This document shows, in pieces, positions 15,926 to 24,794 of a stretch of DNA of 64,000 nt. The position numbers were made by a program, and so were the translations under genes. The notes beneath the pieces were generated by a model. That model made no database searches, was not told the origin of the DNA, and saw only the letters and a program-made list of their open reading frames with translations. The stretch's first letter is position 1. Each line of letters begins with the position of its first letter. The DNA is from Methylorubrum suomiense (lineage in GTDB: Bacteria; Pseudomonadota; Alphaproteobacteria; Rhizobiales; Beijerinckiaceae): the NCBI RefSeq assembly GCF_022179765.1, contig NZ_BPRE01000001.1, positions 1-64,000 on the forward strand, written 5' to 3'.

Positions 15926-16580
15926 GAATGTCTCCTCCGCTTAAACTTGCGGGCCAGCCTCCGCGCGACCGCGCGCCGGCCCATCCTGGATGGCGGGCGC
16001 GAGCCCGCCGCGAAACGTCATCGGCCCAGCGGCGCGCACGAAGCGTCCACCGAAGGAAACCGTAACTCTGCGATGTCGGATCGTCGACCGGCCCGGAGCG
16101 GCGAAGCGGCTATGATCCCGCCCGCGTCGCGGCGCGTGCAAACACGCCGGTCGCCTCCGAAAGAACCGAGCCCTCGATGCGTCAGCCTCGCGGCGCATTC
16201 AAGCGCGCTCCCGCTGATAGCCGTCGGCGTCCCCAACCCGTCGCGGTCATCCTGCACCTCTGGCGGGCGCCTCCCGCGCGAGCCTCGACGGCCCGCGCGC
16301 GGCGGATGACCTTGGCCGCCGTTATGCGCCCCCTCGCGCAAGATGCAAAACCGAAAAAACTGAACTGAAAAACAAAAAGATTTTCGTATGCGCGGCCCGC
16401 AGGCGGCCCCTGCGCGAAGCCCCGGCGGGCGACGCCCGATCCTCGCCCCGGCCATCCTCGAGCGACCCGCAGGGTCCCCTGGCCGCTGCGGGAAGGATCC
16501 TTCCGGTCTCCGGCGTCCGCCGTCATCAAACTGAGATCGGATTGGGTTTTGGCTCTGGCCGATTGAGGCCGGAGGTGCTG
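15926..16580. promoter_or_regulatory. Divergent regulatory region sgaA / plcP-like gene
   Basis: A 655-base stretch with no convincing gene between sgaA (minus) and the metallophosphoesterase gene (plus). It contains an A-rich block at about 16345-16385 (AAAACCGAAAAAACTGAACTG and onward), out of keeping with the GC-rich surroundings, and a PHO-box-like site at 16520. In methylotrophs the sga promoter is controlled by the LysR-type regulator QscR; I could not pick out its site with confidence. Confidence 0.6.
16520..16537 (+). promoter_or_regulatory. PHO-box-like site upstream of the plcP-like gene
   Basis: CCGTCATCAAACTGAGAT compared with the PhoB consensus CTGTCAT-N4-CTGTCAT matches 6 of 7 bases in the first half, 5 of 7 in the second, with the correct 4-base spacer. 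It lies 43 bases before the GTG start. It fits phosphate-starvation control of a lipid-remodelling operon. Confidence 0.5.
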
Positions 16581-17399
16581 GTGTCACAGGATCCGGAGAC
16601 GACCATCCGCGTTCGGACGCTGTTCCTGTCCGATCTGCATCTCGGCACCAAGGGCTGCCAGGCGGCCCTGCTGCTCGACTTCCTTCGCGAGGTCGATGCC
16701 GACACGATCTACCTCGTCGGCGACATCGTCGACGGCTGGCAGCTGCGCTCGGGCTGGTACTGGCCCCAGGACCACAACGACGTGGTGCAGAAGATGCTGC
16801 GCAAGGTGCGCAAGGGCGCCCACGTCGTCTACGTGCCGGGCAACCACGACGAATTCCTGCGCGATTACATCGGCATGACCTTCGGCGGCGTCGAGATCGC
16901 CGAGAGCCGGATCCACGAGGCCGCGGACGGCAAGCGCTACCTCGTCATCCACGGCGATCAGTTCGACATGGTGGTGCGCCACTCCAAGTGGCTCGCCCAT
17001 CTGGGCGACTGGGCCTACACGTCGGCGCTCGCCGTCAACACCGTGGTCAACCGCGTCCGCCGCCGCCTCGGCCTCCCCTACTGGTCGCTCTCGGCCTGGG
17101 CCAAGCTGAAGGTCAAGAACGCGGTCAACTTCATCGGCCAGTTCGAGACCTTCCTGGCCGCGGAAGCCAAGCGCCAGGGCGCGGACGGGGTGGTGTGCGG
17201 CCATATCCACCACGCCGCCCACCGCCAGATCGAGGGGCTGACCTATCTGAATACCGGCGATTGGGTGGAATCCTGCACCGGCATCGTCGAGCATTACGAC
17301 GGCCGGATGGAGGTGCTGCACTATCCGACCCTGCTGCGCGAGCGGAGCGCGGCGGCGGAGGCCTACGAGCCCGCCGATATCCGCCGCGCCGTCGCCTGA
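16581..17399 (+). CDS. plcP: Calcineurin-like metallophosphoesterase, probable PlcP-type phospholipase C
   Basis: The 272-residue protein carries the full metallophosphoesterase set: SDLHLG, VGDIVDGW, GNHDE, VIHGDQFD and GHIHH. Its near relatives are often called UDP-2,3-diacylglucosamine hydrolases, but the strongly conserved text (GDWAYTSALAVNTVVNRVRR, SAWAKLKVKNAVNFIG) is that of PlcP, which removes head groups from membrane phospholipids when phosphate is scarce. I chose GTG 16581, with GGAGG five bases upstream, over a TTG at 16542. The glycosyltransferase 9 bases downstream and the PHO-box-like site support PlcP. Direct evidence of substrate is lacking. Confidence 0.75.
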   Translation: MSQDPETTIRVRTLFLSDLHLGTKGCQAALLLDFLREVDADTIYLVGDIVDGWQLRSGWYWPQDHNDVVQKMLRKVRKGAHVVYVPGNHDEFLRDYIGMTFGGVEIAESRIHEAADGKRYLVIHGDQFDMVVRHSKWLAHLGDWAYTSALAVNTVVNRVRRRLGLPYWSLSAWAKLKVKNAVNFIGQFETFLAAEAKRQGADGVVCGHIHHAAHRQIEGLTYLNTGDWVESCTGIVEHYDGRMEVLHYPTLLRERSAAAEAYEPADIRRAVA

Positions 17400-17408
17400 C
17401 GGTTCGCG

Positions 17409-18527
17409 ATGCGGCTCCTCATCGCCACCGATGCGTGGCATCCACAGGTCAACGGCGTGGTGCGCTCGATCGAGCGCATGACGGAAGCCGGCGCCGGCCT
17501 CGGGATCGAGACGGTGTTGCTCACCCCCGCCGATTTCGCGTCCCTGCCGATGCCCGGCTATGCCGAGATCCGGCTGTCCCTCGTCACCAAGGGCCGGGTC
17601 CTCGCCCGCTGGGACCGGCTCGCCCCCACCCATGTCCATATCGCCACCGAAGGCCCGATCGGCCACGCGGTGCGCGGGGCCTGCCTGCGGCTCGGACAGC
17701 CCTTCACCACGAGCTATCACACCCGCTTCCCGGAATACCTCGCCGCCCGCGCGCCCGTGCCGGAAGCCTGGAGCTACGCGTGGCTGCGCCGCTTCCACGC
17801 GGCCGGCAGCGGCACCATGGTGAGTACGCCCTCGCTGGAGCGGGAACTGGCCGGGCGGGGCTTCACGGGACTGATGCGCTGGACGCGCGGCGTCGACACC
17901 GACCTGTTTCGCCCGCGCGACGACAGCGCCTTTCCGGGACTGCCGCGCCCGATCTTCCTCTCGGTCGGACGGCTTGCGGTGGAGAAGAATCTCTCCGCCT
18001 TCCTCGACCTCGACCTGCCGGGCTCGAAGGTCGTCGTCGGCGACGGACCCGACCGGGCTCGCCTCCAGGCGATGGCGCCGGACGCCCATTTCCTCGGCGC
18101 GCTCACGGGCGAGGCGCTGGCGCGGGCCTATGCCGGGGCCGACGCGTTCGTGTTCCCGAGCCTGACCGACACCTTCGGCATCGTGCTGCTCGAAGCCCTC
18201 GCCAGCGGCGTGCCGGTGGCGGCCTTTCCGGTGACCGGGCCGCTCGACGTGATCGGCGAAACCGGCGCGGGCGCCCTCGACACCGATCTGCGCGCGGCGG
18301 CGCTCGCGGCGCTCAACGTGCCGCGGGTGCGCTGCCGGCAGGAGGCGCTGCGCTACACCTGGGCCGAGAGCGCAAACCAGTTCTTCGACAACATCGTCCT
18401 CGCCCACGCCGTCGGCCCGATGCACGCGCGACGGCGCGTGGCGACGGGCGGGCGCATCGACGAGGGGGATGCGGCCCCACCGGACCTGACGGGACGGGAG
18501 GAGGCCGAAGGCAAGCGGTTCGCCTGA
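17409..18527 (+). CDS. GT4-family glycosyltransferase, probable diacylglycerol glycosyltransferase (Agt-like)
   Basis: A 372-residue GT-B enzyme. The N-terminal acceptor domain starts MRLLIATDAWHPQVNGVVRS. The donor domain has SVGRLAVEKNLSAFL and the E-x7-E-like segment SLTDTFGIVLLEALASG. It follows the PlcP-like gene by 9 bases. In rhizobia and marine bacteria a similar enzyme glycosylates the diacylglycerol released by PlcP, replacing phospholipids with glycolipids. A mannosyltransferase of another pathway is the alternative. Confidence 0.72.
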   Translation: MRLLIATDAWHPQVNGVVRSIERMTEAGAGLGIETVLLTPADFASLPMPGYAEIRLSLVTKGRVLARWDRLAPTHVHIATEGPIGHAVRGACLRLGQPFTTSYHTRFPEYLAARAPVPEAWSYAWLRRFHAAGSGTMVSTPSLERELAGRGFTGLMRWTRGVDTDLFRPRDDSAFPGLPRPIFLSVGRLAVEKNLSAFLDLDLPGSKVVVGDGPDRARLQAMAPDAHFLGALTGEALARAYAGADAFVFPSLTDTFGIVLLEALASGVPVAAFPVTGPLDVIGETGAGALDTDLRAAALAALNVPRVRCRQEALRYTWAESANQFFDNIVLAHAVGPMHARRRVATGGRIDEGDAAPPDLTGREEAEGKRFA

Positions 18528-18648
18528 GCGGAGCGTCGTCCTCCGCTTTTTCGGGGCTCATGGGATGACCGGCACCGGCCGGGATGCGAGACAGGTCCCC
18601 GCCCACAATCTCCTCGCGCTATTCCCTCGCCCGGTTCATCCAAACAGC

Positions 18649-19287
18649 ATGCGTCCCTTCGATCCCGCCCTCGCCGCGCGTTATCCGGCCGTGATCGGCT
18701 GCGACGAGGTCGGGCGCGGCGCCCTGTGCGGGCCGGTGATGGTCGCGGCCGTGTGGTTCGATCCCCTTGCCTTCCCGCCCGACTTGCTGGCCCGCCTCGA
18801 CGACAGCAAGCGCCTCGACCGCGCCGCCCGCGAGGCGCTGACGCCGCTGATCCGCGCGCGGGCCCGGGTGGCCCTGGCCGCTGGATCGCGGGCCCTGGTC
18901 GACCGGATCAACGTGCGCGCCGCCACCCTCGACGCCATGCGCCGGGCGGTGGAGCGCCTGTCGGTCGACGGGACGGTGCTGGTGGATGGCCGCGACACGA
19001 TCCCCGGCCTGACCCAGCCCTGCCGCGCGGTGATCGGCGGCGACCGGCTCGTGCCGCAGATCGCCGCCGCCTCGATCGTCGCCAAGACCTTTCGCGACGA
19101 CCTGATGCGGCGGCTCGCCGAGCGGCACCCCGCCTATGCCTGGGAGCGCAATGCCGGCTACGGCACCGCCGCCCATCTCGCCGGCCTCTCGACGCTCGGC
19201 CGCAGCCCCCATCACCGGGTGAGTTTCACGGGGCGGTTCGGGGACGGCGTCCCGCACCGATCGATCCCCCTCGCATCCTCCTCCTGA
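18649..19287 (+). CDS. rnhB: Ribonuclease HII
   Basis: Cleaves RNA in RNA-DNA hybrids and at single ribonucleotides. The 212-residue form starts MRPFDPALAARYPAVIG. Active-site acids are in GCDEVGRG (D19, E20) and VLVDGRD; the conserved AASIVAKTFRDD and NAGYGTAAHL segments follow. The 28-residue extension in the longer frame has no family similarity, so the ATG at 18649 is preferred. Confidence 0.95.
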   Translation: MRPFDPALAARYPAVIGCDEVGRGALCGPVMVAAVWFDPLAFPPDLLARLDDSKRLDRAAREALTPLIRARARVALAAGSRALVDRINVRAATLDAMRRAVERLSVDGTVLVDGRDTIPGLTQPCRAVIGGDRLVPQIAAASIVAKTFRDDLMRRLAERHPAYAWERNAGYGTAAHLAGLSTLGRSPHHRVSFTGRFGDGVPHRSIPLASSS

Positions 19288-19299
19288 GGTGCCGTCGGC

Positions 19300-20409
19300 T
19301 CAGAACAGCGCCAGCTGCTCCCCCGCCCGCGGCGGCGGGCGAAACAGCTCGGTCGTCTGCCGCAGCGGCTCCTCCGGGAATCCCAGCCGGCGCTTGGCCA
19401 GGGCGAAGCGGCGGCGGATCAGGTCGGCATAGGGGCCCTGCCCGATCATGCGGGTGCCGAAGGTGGCATCGTAGGCTCGGCCGCCCCGCGCGCCGCTCAG
19501 CAGCGAGAACACGTGCTCGCGCCGCCCCGGATAATGCTCCGAGAACCAGTCGCCGACGAGGTCATCCAGTTCGTGCGGCAGACGCAGCAGCACGTAGGAT
19601 GCCTCGCGGGCGCCCGCCGCCCGTACCGTCTCCAGGATCGCCTCGATCTCATGATCGTTGAGCGAGGGGATGATCGGCGCGACGATCGCCATCACCGGCA
19701 CGCCGGCAGCGGCCAAGCCCTCGATCGCCTCCAGACGCTTGCCCGGATGGGGAACGCGCGGCTCCATCCGCCGGGCCAGAGTCGGATCGAGGGTGGTGAC
19801 CGAGATCGCCACCTTCACGAGACCCTGCGCCGCCATCTCGGCGAGGATGTCGCGGTCGCGCAGGATCAGGTTCGACTTGGTGACGATGCCGACCGGATGG
19901 CGGAAGCGGGCCAGCACCTCCAGCACCGCGCGGGTGATGCGGTGTTCCCGCTCGATCGGCTGGTAGGGATCCGTCGCGGTGCCGAGGGCGATGGTGCGCG
20001 GCCGGTATCCCGGCGCCGACAGCTCCTGCTCCAGCAGCGCGGCCGCATCGGGCTTCGTGAACAGCTTGGTCTCGAAATCGAGCCCCGGCGAGAGCCCGAC
20101 ATAGCTGTGGTTCGGCCGCGCGAAGCAGTAGATGCAGCCGTGCTCGCAGCCCCGGTAGGGGTTGATGGAGCGGTCGAACGAGATGTCCGGCGAGGCGTTG
20201 CGGGTGATGATGGTGCGGGCGCGCTCGACCGTCACCTCCGTGCGCCGGGACGTCGCCTCGTCCGGATGCCAGCCGTCGTCGAACGCCTCGCGCCGCGCCG
20301 CCTCGAAGCGGCCGTCCGGGTTGGCGGTCGCCCCGCGCCCGCGCCGCCCCTCCGCGGCGATGCGGTTGCCGGCGAGCCGAACCGAAGCCGCATCCGGCAT
20401 ACCCCCCAT
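19300..20409 (-). CDS. PA0069-family radical SAM protein (SplB-like)
   Basis: A 369-residue iron-sulfur enzyme with the radical SAM motif CEHGCIYC (C88, C92, C95) in an SplB-like context (RGCEHGCIYCFARPNHSY). The family is related to spore photoproduct lyase and is widespread, with no proven substrate. An SOS-box-like direct repeat lies 30-44 bases before the start, which points to a DNA damage role. It converges with rnhB, 12 bases apart. Start ATG at 20409; a second ATG nine bases inside is possible. Confidence 0.87.
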   Translation of the reverse strand: MGGMPDAASVRLAGNRIAAEGRRGRGATANPDGRFEAARREAFDDGWHPDEATSRRTEVTVERARTIITRNASPDISFDRSINPYRGCEHGCIYCFARPNHSYVGLSPGLDFETKLFTKPDAAALLEQELSAPGYRPRTIALGTATDPYQPIEREHRITRAVLEVLARFRHPVGIVTKSNLILRDRDILAEMAAQGLVKVAISVTTLDPTLARRMEPRVPHPGKRLEAIEGLAAAGVPVMAIVAPIIPSLNDHEIEAILETVRAAGAREASYVLLRLPHELDDLVGDWFSEHYPGRREHVFSLLSGARGGRAYDATFGTRMIGQGPYADLIRRRFALAKRRLGFPEEPLRQTTELFRPPPRAGEQLALF

Positions 20410-20438
20410 CGTCCCTGGTCCCTTTCTGGATCTCCAAG

Positions 20439-20453
20439 GAACATATCATGAAC
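20439..20453 (-). promoter_or_regulatory. LexA (SOS) box-like site before the PA0069-family gene
   Basis: GTTCATGATATGTTC on the minus strand is a perfect match to the alphaproteobacterial LexA box GTTC-N7-GTTC. It ends 30 bases before the ATG at 20409, a normal promoter-overlapping distance. Confidence 0.6.
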
Positions 20454-20637
20454 ATGAACGCCGCGACTGCACAAGATTCGTGCATCCCCGGAAATACACA
20501 TCTGTCGCCAGTGAAGCCGGCATGGCCTAGAGCATCGCCCGAATGGTAGCGGCCGGCCCTGGCAGAAAGGCCGATGCGGCGCGACACCGAATGCATCGAC
20601 CCTTCATTCCGGCAGGAACAGGATACTTGGCGCGCCG

Positions 20638-21156
20638 ATGATCTCCGGCCTGATCCTCGTGGGACGTCCCGCCGACGCGGCGATCGAGAGCCTCGCCGAC
20701 ACGCTGAGCGCGCTCGTCGCGGGCGTGGCGGCGGGGCTCGTGGGCGACGCCGTGATCGTGACGGACACGGCGAGCGAGGCCTTGGAGACCATCGCCGAGG
20801 GCAGCGGAGCGAGCCTCGTCGTCAGGCCGCCCGGGACCGATCCGTGGAGCGCGGGGGCGGCGGCCGCTAGGCGGGACTGGCTGCTCTGCCTGGAAGCGGG
20901 CGATATCCCGTCGGAGGGCTGGATCCGCAGCCTCGACCGCTTCGTCGGCACCGCCCGGCCCGATCTGGCGCTCGGCCGGATGCGGCGCCCCCATGCCCGT
21001 CCGCCCGTCCGCCTCGCCGCATGGGTCGAGAGCATCGTCGGCGTCGGCCGCCCGCGGGCCGGCGACGTGGTGCGCCGCTCGGCCGTCCTGGCAGGACTCC
21101 CCTTCGCCCCTCGCCTCACGGCACGATCGCTGACGGCCCGGCTGGAGCAGGCCTGA
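20638..21156 (+). CDS. Short glycosyltransferase-like protein (GT-A type, function unknown)
   Basis: A 172-residue protein. MISGLILVGRPADAAIESLADTLS and the later DWLLCLEAGDIPSEGWI resemble the nucleotide-sugar-binding and Dx-type parts of family 2 glycosyltransferases, but the protein is shorter than complete enzymes and the usual DxD is LEAGD. No signal peptide or membrane segment. It is divergent from the PA0069-family gene and converges with the metal-efflux operon. Enzymatic activity is uncertain. Confidence 0.6.
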   Translation: MISGLILVGRPADAAIESLADTLSALVAGVAAGLVGDAVIVTDTASEALETIAEGSGASLVVRPPGTDPWSAGAAAARRDWLLCLEAGDIPSEGWIRSLDRFVGTARPDLALGRMRRPHARPPVRLAAWVESIVGVGRPRAGDVVRRSAVLAGLPFAPRLTARSLTARLEQA

Positions 21157-21172
21157 TCCCGCTTGCCTTCGA

Positions 21173-21529
21173 TCAGGGCTCGAACCGGGCCTGAAGTCCG
21201 TGCCCGTGTACCTTGGCCGAGAGCACGATCTTGGCCCCCTGGGGGATGGGCGCCTTGAGATCGCCGACCAGTCGGTTCGGCGCCGCCCCCTTCAGCGGCA
21301 GCGTCTCGGTCTTTCCGCCGGCCTGGATATAGGCCTTGGCCGTGGCCCCCGCCGTGTCGATCGGCTTCCCGTCCTCGTGGCTGACGAAGAAGGTGAGCGC
21401 GGTGTCGCTGACGACGAGTTCGACCGGGTGATCGTCGGCCATGGTCACCCGGCCGCCATTGGGGCCGGCGGCGTGGGCCGGGATGGACAGGAGAAGGGCG
21501 AGCGCGAGCGCGGTCACGGTGGTGCGCAT
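21173..21529 (-). CDS. Small periplasmic protein of the metal-efflux operon
   Basis: 118 residues, with a clear Sec signal peptide (MRTTVTALALALLLSIPAHA) and a small beta-rich mature domain (VELVVSDTALTFFVSHEDGK, then KIVLSAKVHGHGLQARFEP). It is the last gene of the RND operon, 48 bases after the pump gene. The histidines near the C-terminus (KVHGHG) could bind metal. I do not recognise a named family; a periplasmic metal-handling accessory is inferred from context. Confidence 0.65.
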   Translation of the reverse strand: MRTTVTALALALLLSIPAHAAGPNGGRVTMADDHPVELVVSDTALTFFVSHEDGKPIDTAGATAKAYIQAGGKTETLPLKGAAPNRLVGDLKAPIPQGAKIVLSAKVHGHGLQARFEP

Positions 21530-21577
21530 GATGACGGTCCTTTTCTGAAGCGGCTTTCGGAGCGGCGTGAGGGGGAT

Positions 21578-24500
21578 TCAGAAGGCTCCGGCGGGAGCGG
21601 TCTCGGAGACCTCGGATGCGGGATTTCGCGTCCCGTCGGGTGCGCCTCGCTGCACCTCCCGGCGCAGGCGCTCCAACGGGGCACGGCCGAAGACGAGGAA
21701 CAGGATCGGCGTCAGCACCGTGTCGAGCAGGGTCGCGCTGATCAGGCCGCCGAAGATCGTCACCGCCACGGGATGCAGGATCTCCTTGCCCGGCGCATCG
21801 GCGCCGATCAGCAGCGGCACCAGGGCGACGCCCGCCGCGAGCGCGGTCATCAGGACGGGCGCGAGCCGCTCCAGGCTGCCGCGGATCACGAGGTCCGGGC
21901 CGAAGGGAAGTCCCTCGAACACCGCGAGGTTGAGGATGTGGCTGACCTTGAGGATGCCGTTTCGGGTCGCGATGCCGGTGAGGGTAATGAAGCCGATCAT
22001 CGAGGCGACGGAGAGCGGCTGGCCGGCGAGCCACAGGGCCGCCACAGAGCCGATCAGCGCCAGGGGGATGCTACCCAGGATGATCAGCGTCAGCACCACC
22101 GAGCGGTAGCGGCTGTAGAGCAGCGCGAAGACCAGGGCGAGCGACAGGAGCGAGAGCAGGCCGATCGTCCGGCTCGCCTCCCCCTGCGCCTGAAACGCAC
22201 CCTCCAGGCTCGTGGCGTAGCCGTTGGGGAGCGCGGTTGCCGCGATCTCCCGGCGGATGCCCTGGACGATAGCCCCCATATCGGATCCGGCCACGCTGTT
22301 GGCCTGCACCACGATGCGCCGCCGCGCGTTCTCGCGAAGGATCTGGTTCGGCCCATCGGTCTCGCGGATATCGGCGATCTGACGCGCCGGCACCCAGCCG
22401 GAGGGCGTCTCGACCAGGAGGTCGCCGAGGCGCTGCGTGGTGCGCATCGCGTCGGGCAGCCGCATCACCACGTCGAAGCGGCGGGTGCCGTCCACCACGC
22501 GGGACACCACCTGCCCGTTCGAGAGCCGGCTCAGCTGCTCGATCAGCGCGGCGGGCTGCACCCCGTAGAGAGCGGCGCGGGCATAGTCGACGCGGATCTC
22601 GAGCTGCGGGATCAGCACCTGCTTCTCGACCTGAAGGTCGGCGATGCCGGGGATCGTGCCGAGCCGTCGCCGAAGGTCTTCGGCCAGGCTGCGCAGGGTG
22701 TCGAGATCGTCGCCGAAGATCTTCAGGGCGATCTCGGCGCGGACGCCCGAGAGCATGTGGTCGAGGCGGTGGGAAATCGGCTGCCCGACATTGACCGAGA
22801 CCGGCAGCACTGCGAGGCGGTCGCGGATCTCGGCGACGAGGTCGGGCTTGGGCCGGGCCCCGGGCTTCAGGTCGATCTCGAGATCGGAGGAATGAACCCC
22901 CTCCGCATGCTCATCGAGCTCGGCCCGGCCGGTGCGGCGACCGATGGACTTCACGTCGGGCATCTCCAGAAGCAGACGCTCCGCAACGCCGCCGATCCGG
23001 TCGCTCTCCGCGAGCGAGATGCCCGGGTTGAAGGCCATGGTGACGGTGAACGAGCCCTCGTTGAAGGGTGGCAGGAAGGCCCGCGGCAGGAAGGCCGCCG
23101 CGAGGCCCGCCGCCGCCACCGCGAGGGCGGCCGAGACCATCACGGGCCGGGCATGGCCGAGAAGGGCTCGCAGCAATGCGGCGTTGAGGCGCTTGAGCAG
23201 CCGGATCAGGCCGCTCTCGTGCCCCTCCAACCGCTTCAAGCCCGGAAGGAGGTAATAGGCCAGCACGGGGGTCAGGGTGATCGAGACGAGCAGGCTCGCC
23301 AGGATCGAGACGATGTAGGCCTGCCCCAGGGGCGCGAAGAGCCGACCTTCGATGCCCGACAGCGCGAAGAGCGGCACGAAGACCAGCACGATCACCATCG
23401 TGGCGTAGACGATGCCCGAGCGCACCTCGTTCGAGGCGGAGACCACCACGGCGAAGACTCTCCTCGGATTGCCGGCTCTCCGATTCTCGCCGAGGCGGCG
23501 GAAGATGTTCTCGACGTCGACCACCGCGTCGTCGACGAGCTCGCCGATGGCGATGGCGAGGCCGCCGAGCGTCATCGTATTGATCGACAGCCCGGCGAGA
23601 TGAAAGACGATGGCGGTGGCCAGGATCGAGACCGGAATCGCCGCGAGCGAGATCGCGGTGGTGCGCAGGTTGAGGAGGAAGGCGAACAGCACCACGGCCA
23701 CGACGACGACCGCCTCCATCAGGACCGTCTCGACGTTGCGGATCGAGGTCTCGATGAAGTTCGCCTGCCGGAAGATCAGGCGATCGGCGCGCACGCCCTT
23801 GAAGGCGCAGGCCTCGCCGGCCGCCTCGGTCGTGGCGGAACCGCAGGCATTGAGGCTGGCGGTGATGTCGGCGAGGGCCGCCTCGATCTCGCGGGTGAGC
23901 CGCACGGTGTCGACGCCCGGCTGCTTCTCCACCGAGATGACGACGGCGGGCGCGCCCATGTAACCGGCATCGCCGCGCTTCACCTTCGCGGCGAACGACA
24001 CGTCCGCGACCTGACGCAGGGAGATCGGCCGTCCGTTGACGGTGGCGACGACCATGTTGCGCAGGTCGTCGAGATTCATGGTCCGGCTGAGATTCCGGAT
24101 CAGGTATTCGCGGGCATACTGGTCGGTGAAGCCGCCGCCGGTATTGGTGCCGAACTGCGCGAGCGCCGTCTCCAGCTGCGTGTAGGTGACGCCCAGCGCC
24201 CGCAGAGCCGTCGGCTGGGGCGCGACCCGGAACTGGCGCACCTCGCCGCCCATCGGGATCACCTGGGCGACGCCGGGGATCGCGAGGAGGCGGGGCCGGA
24301 TGGTGAAATCGGCGAGTTCCCGCAACTGCATCGGCGAGACCGAGCCGCCGCTGAGCGCCGCCATCACGATCTGCCCCATGATCGAGGAGATCGGCCCCAT
24401 CATCGGCGTGACGTCGGGGGGCAGTTGCGGACGCACCATGGCGAGGCGCTCGGCGACCTGCTGGCGGTTGCGGTAGATGTCGGTGCCCCAGTCGAACTCG

Positions 24501-24784
24501 ACATAGACGACGGACAGGCCGACGCCTGAGACCGAGCGGACGCGGGCGACGCCGGGCAGGCCGTTCATCTGCGTCTCGAGGGGGAAGGTGACGATCTGTT
24601 CGACCTCCTGGGGGGCGAGCCCCTCGGCCTCGGCCATGATCGTCACGGTCGGCCGGTTGAGATCGGGGAAGACGTCGACGGGCAGCTTCGTCACCGTGAA
24701 GGCGCCGTAGACGACGAGCACGGCGGCGAGCGCCAGGACGAGGACGCGGTTGCGCAGCGATTGCGAGACGAGGAGCGTGAACAC
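21578..24784 (-). CDS. Heavy-metal efflux RND transporter, inner-membrane pump (CusA/CzcA family)
   Basis: 1068 residues, full length for the HME-RND family, driven by the proton gradient. It starts [20 protein letters not shown]. The fourth transmembrane segment reads [17 protein letters not shown]: the central Asp and the Glu of the proton relay are kept, but the first Asp of the CzcA signature (DFG) is Ala and the small residue after the central Asp is Asp. This differs from the CzcA (DFG..VDGA) and CusA (AVG..VDAA) forms, so the metal is uncertain. The adaptor gene ends 10 bases upstream. No outer-membrane channel gene is linked. Confidence 0.92.
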   Translation of the reverse strand: MFTLLVSQSLRNRVLVLALAAVLVVYGAFTVTKLPVDVFPDLNRPTVTIMAEAEGLAPQEVEQIVTFPLETQMNGLPGVARVRSVSGVGLSVVYVEFDWGTDIYRNRQQVAERLAMVRPQLPPDVTPMMGPISSIMGQIVMAALSGGSVSPMQLRELADFTIRPRLLAIPGVAQVIPMGGEVRQFRVAPQPTALRALGVTYTQLETALAQFGTNTGGGFTDQYAREYLIRNLSRTMNLDDLRNMVVATVNGRPISLRQVADVSFAAKVKRGDAGYMGAPAVVISVEKQPGVDTVRLTREIEAALADITASLNACGSATTEAAGEACAFKGVRADRLIFRQANFIETSIRNVETVLMEAVVVVAVVLFAFLLNLRTTAISLAAIPVSILATAIVFHLAGLSINTMTLGGLAIAIGELVDDAVVDVENIFRRLGENRRAGNPRRVFAVVVSASNEVRSGIVYATMVIVLVFVPLFALSGIEGRLFAPLGQAYIVSILASLLVSITLTPVLAYYLLPGLKRLEGHESGLIRLLKRLNAALLRALLGHARPVMVSAALAVAAAGLAAAFLPRAFLPPFNEGSFTVTMAFNPGISLAESDRIGGVAERLLLEMPDVKSIGRRTGRAELDEHAEGVHSSDLEIDLKPGARPKPDLVAEIRDRLAVLPVSVNVGQPISHRLDHMLSGVRAEIALKIFGDDLDTLRSLAEDLRRRLGTIPGIADLQVEKQVLIPQLEIRVDYARAALYGVQPAALIEQLSRLSNGQVVSRVVDGTRRFDVVMRLPDAMRTTQRLGDLLVETPSGWVPARQIADIRETDGPNQILRENARRRIVVQANSVAGSDMGAIVQGIRREIAATALPNGYATSLEGAFQAQGEASRTIGLLSLLSLALVFALLYSRYRSVVLTLIILGSIPLALIGSVAALWLAGQPLSVASMIGFITLTGIATRNGILKVSHILNLAVFEGLPFGPDLVIRGSLERLAPVLMTALAAGVALVPLLIGADAPGKEILHPVAVTIFGGLISATLLDTVLTPILFLVFGRAPLERLRREVQRGAPDGTRNPASEVSETAPAGAF

Positions 24785-24794
24785 GGCGACCTCC

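Noticed and set aside
21200..24529. 1109-residue plus-strand frame over the RND pump
   Set aside because: Antisense shadow; the minus strand gives a complete CusA/CzcA-type protein.
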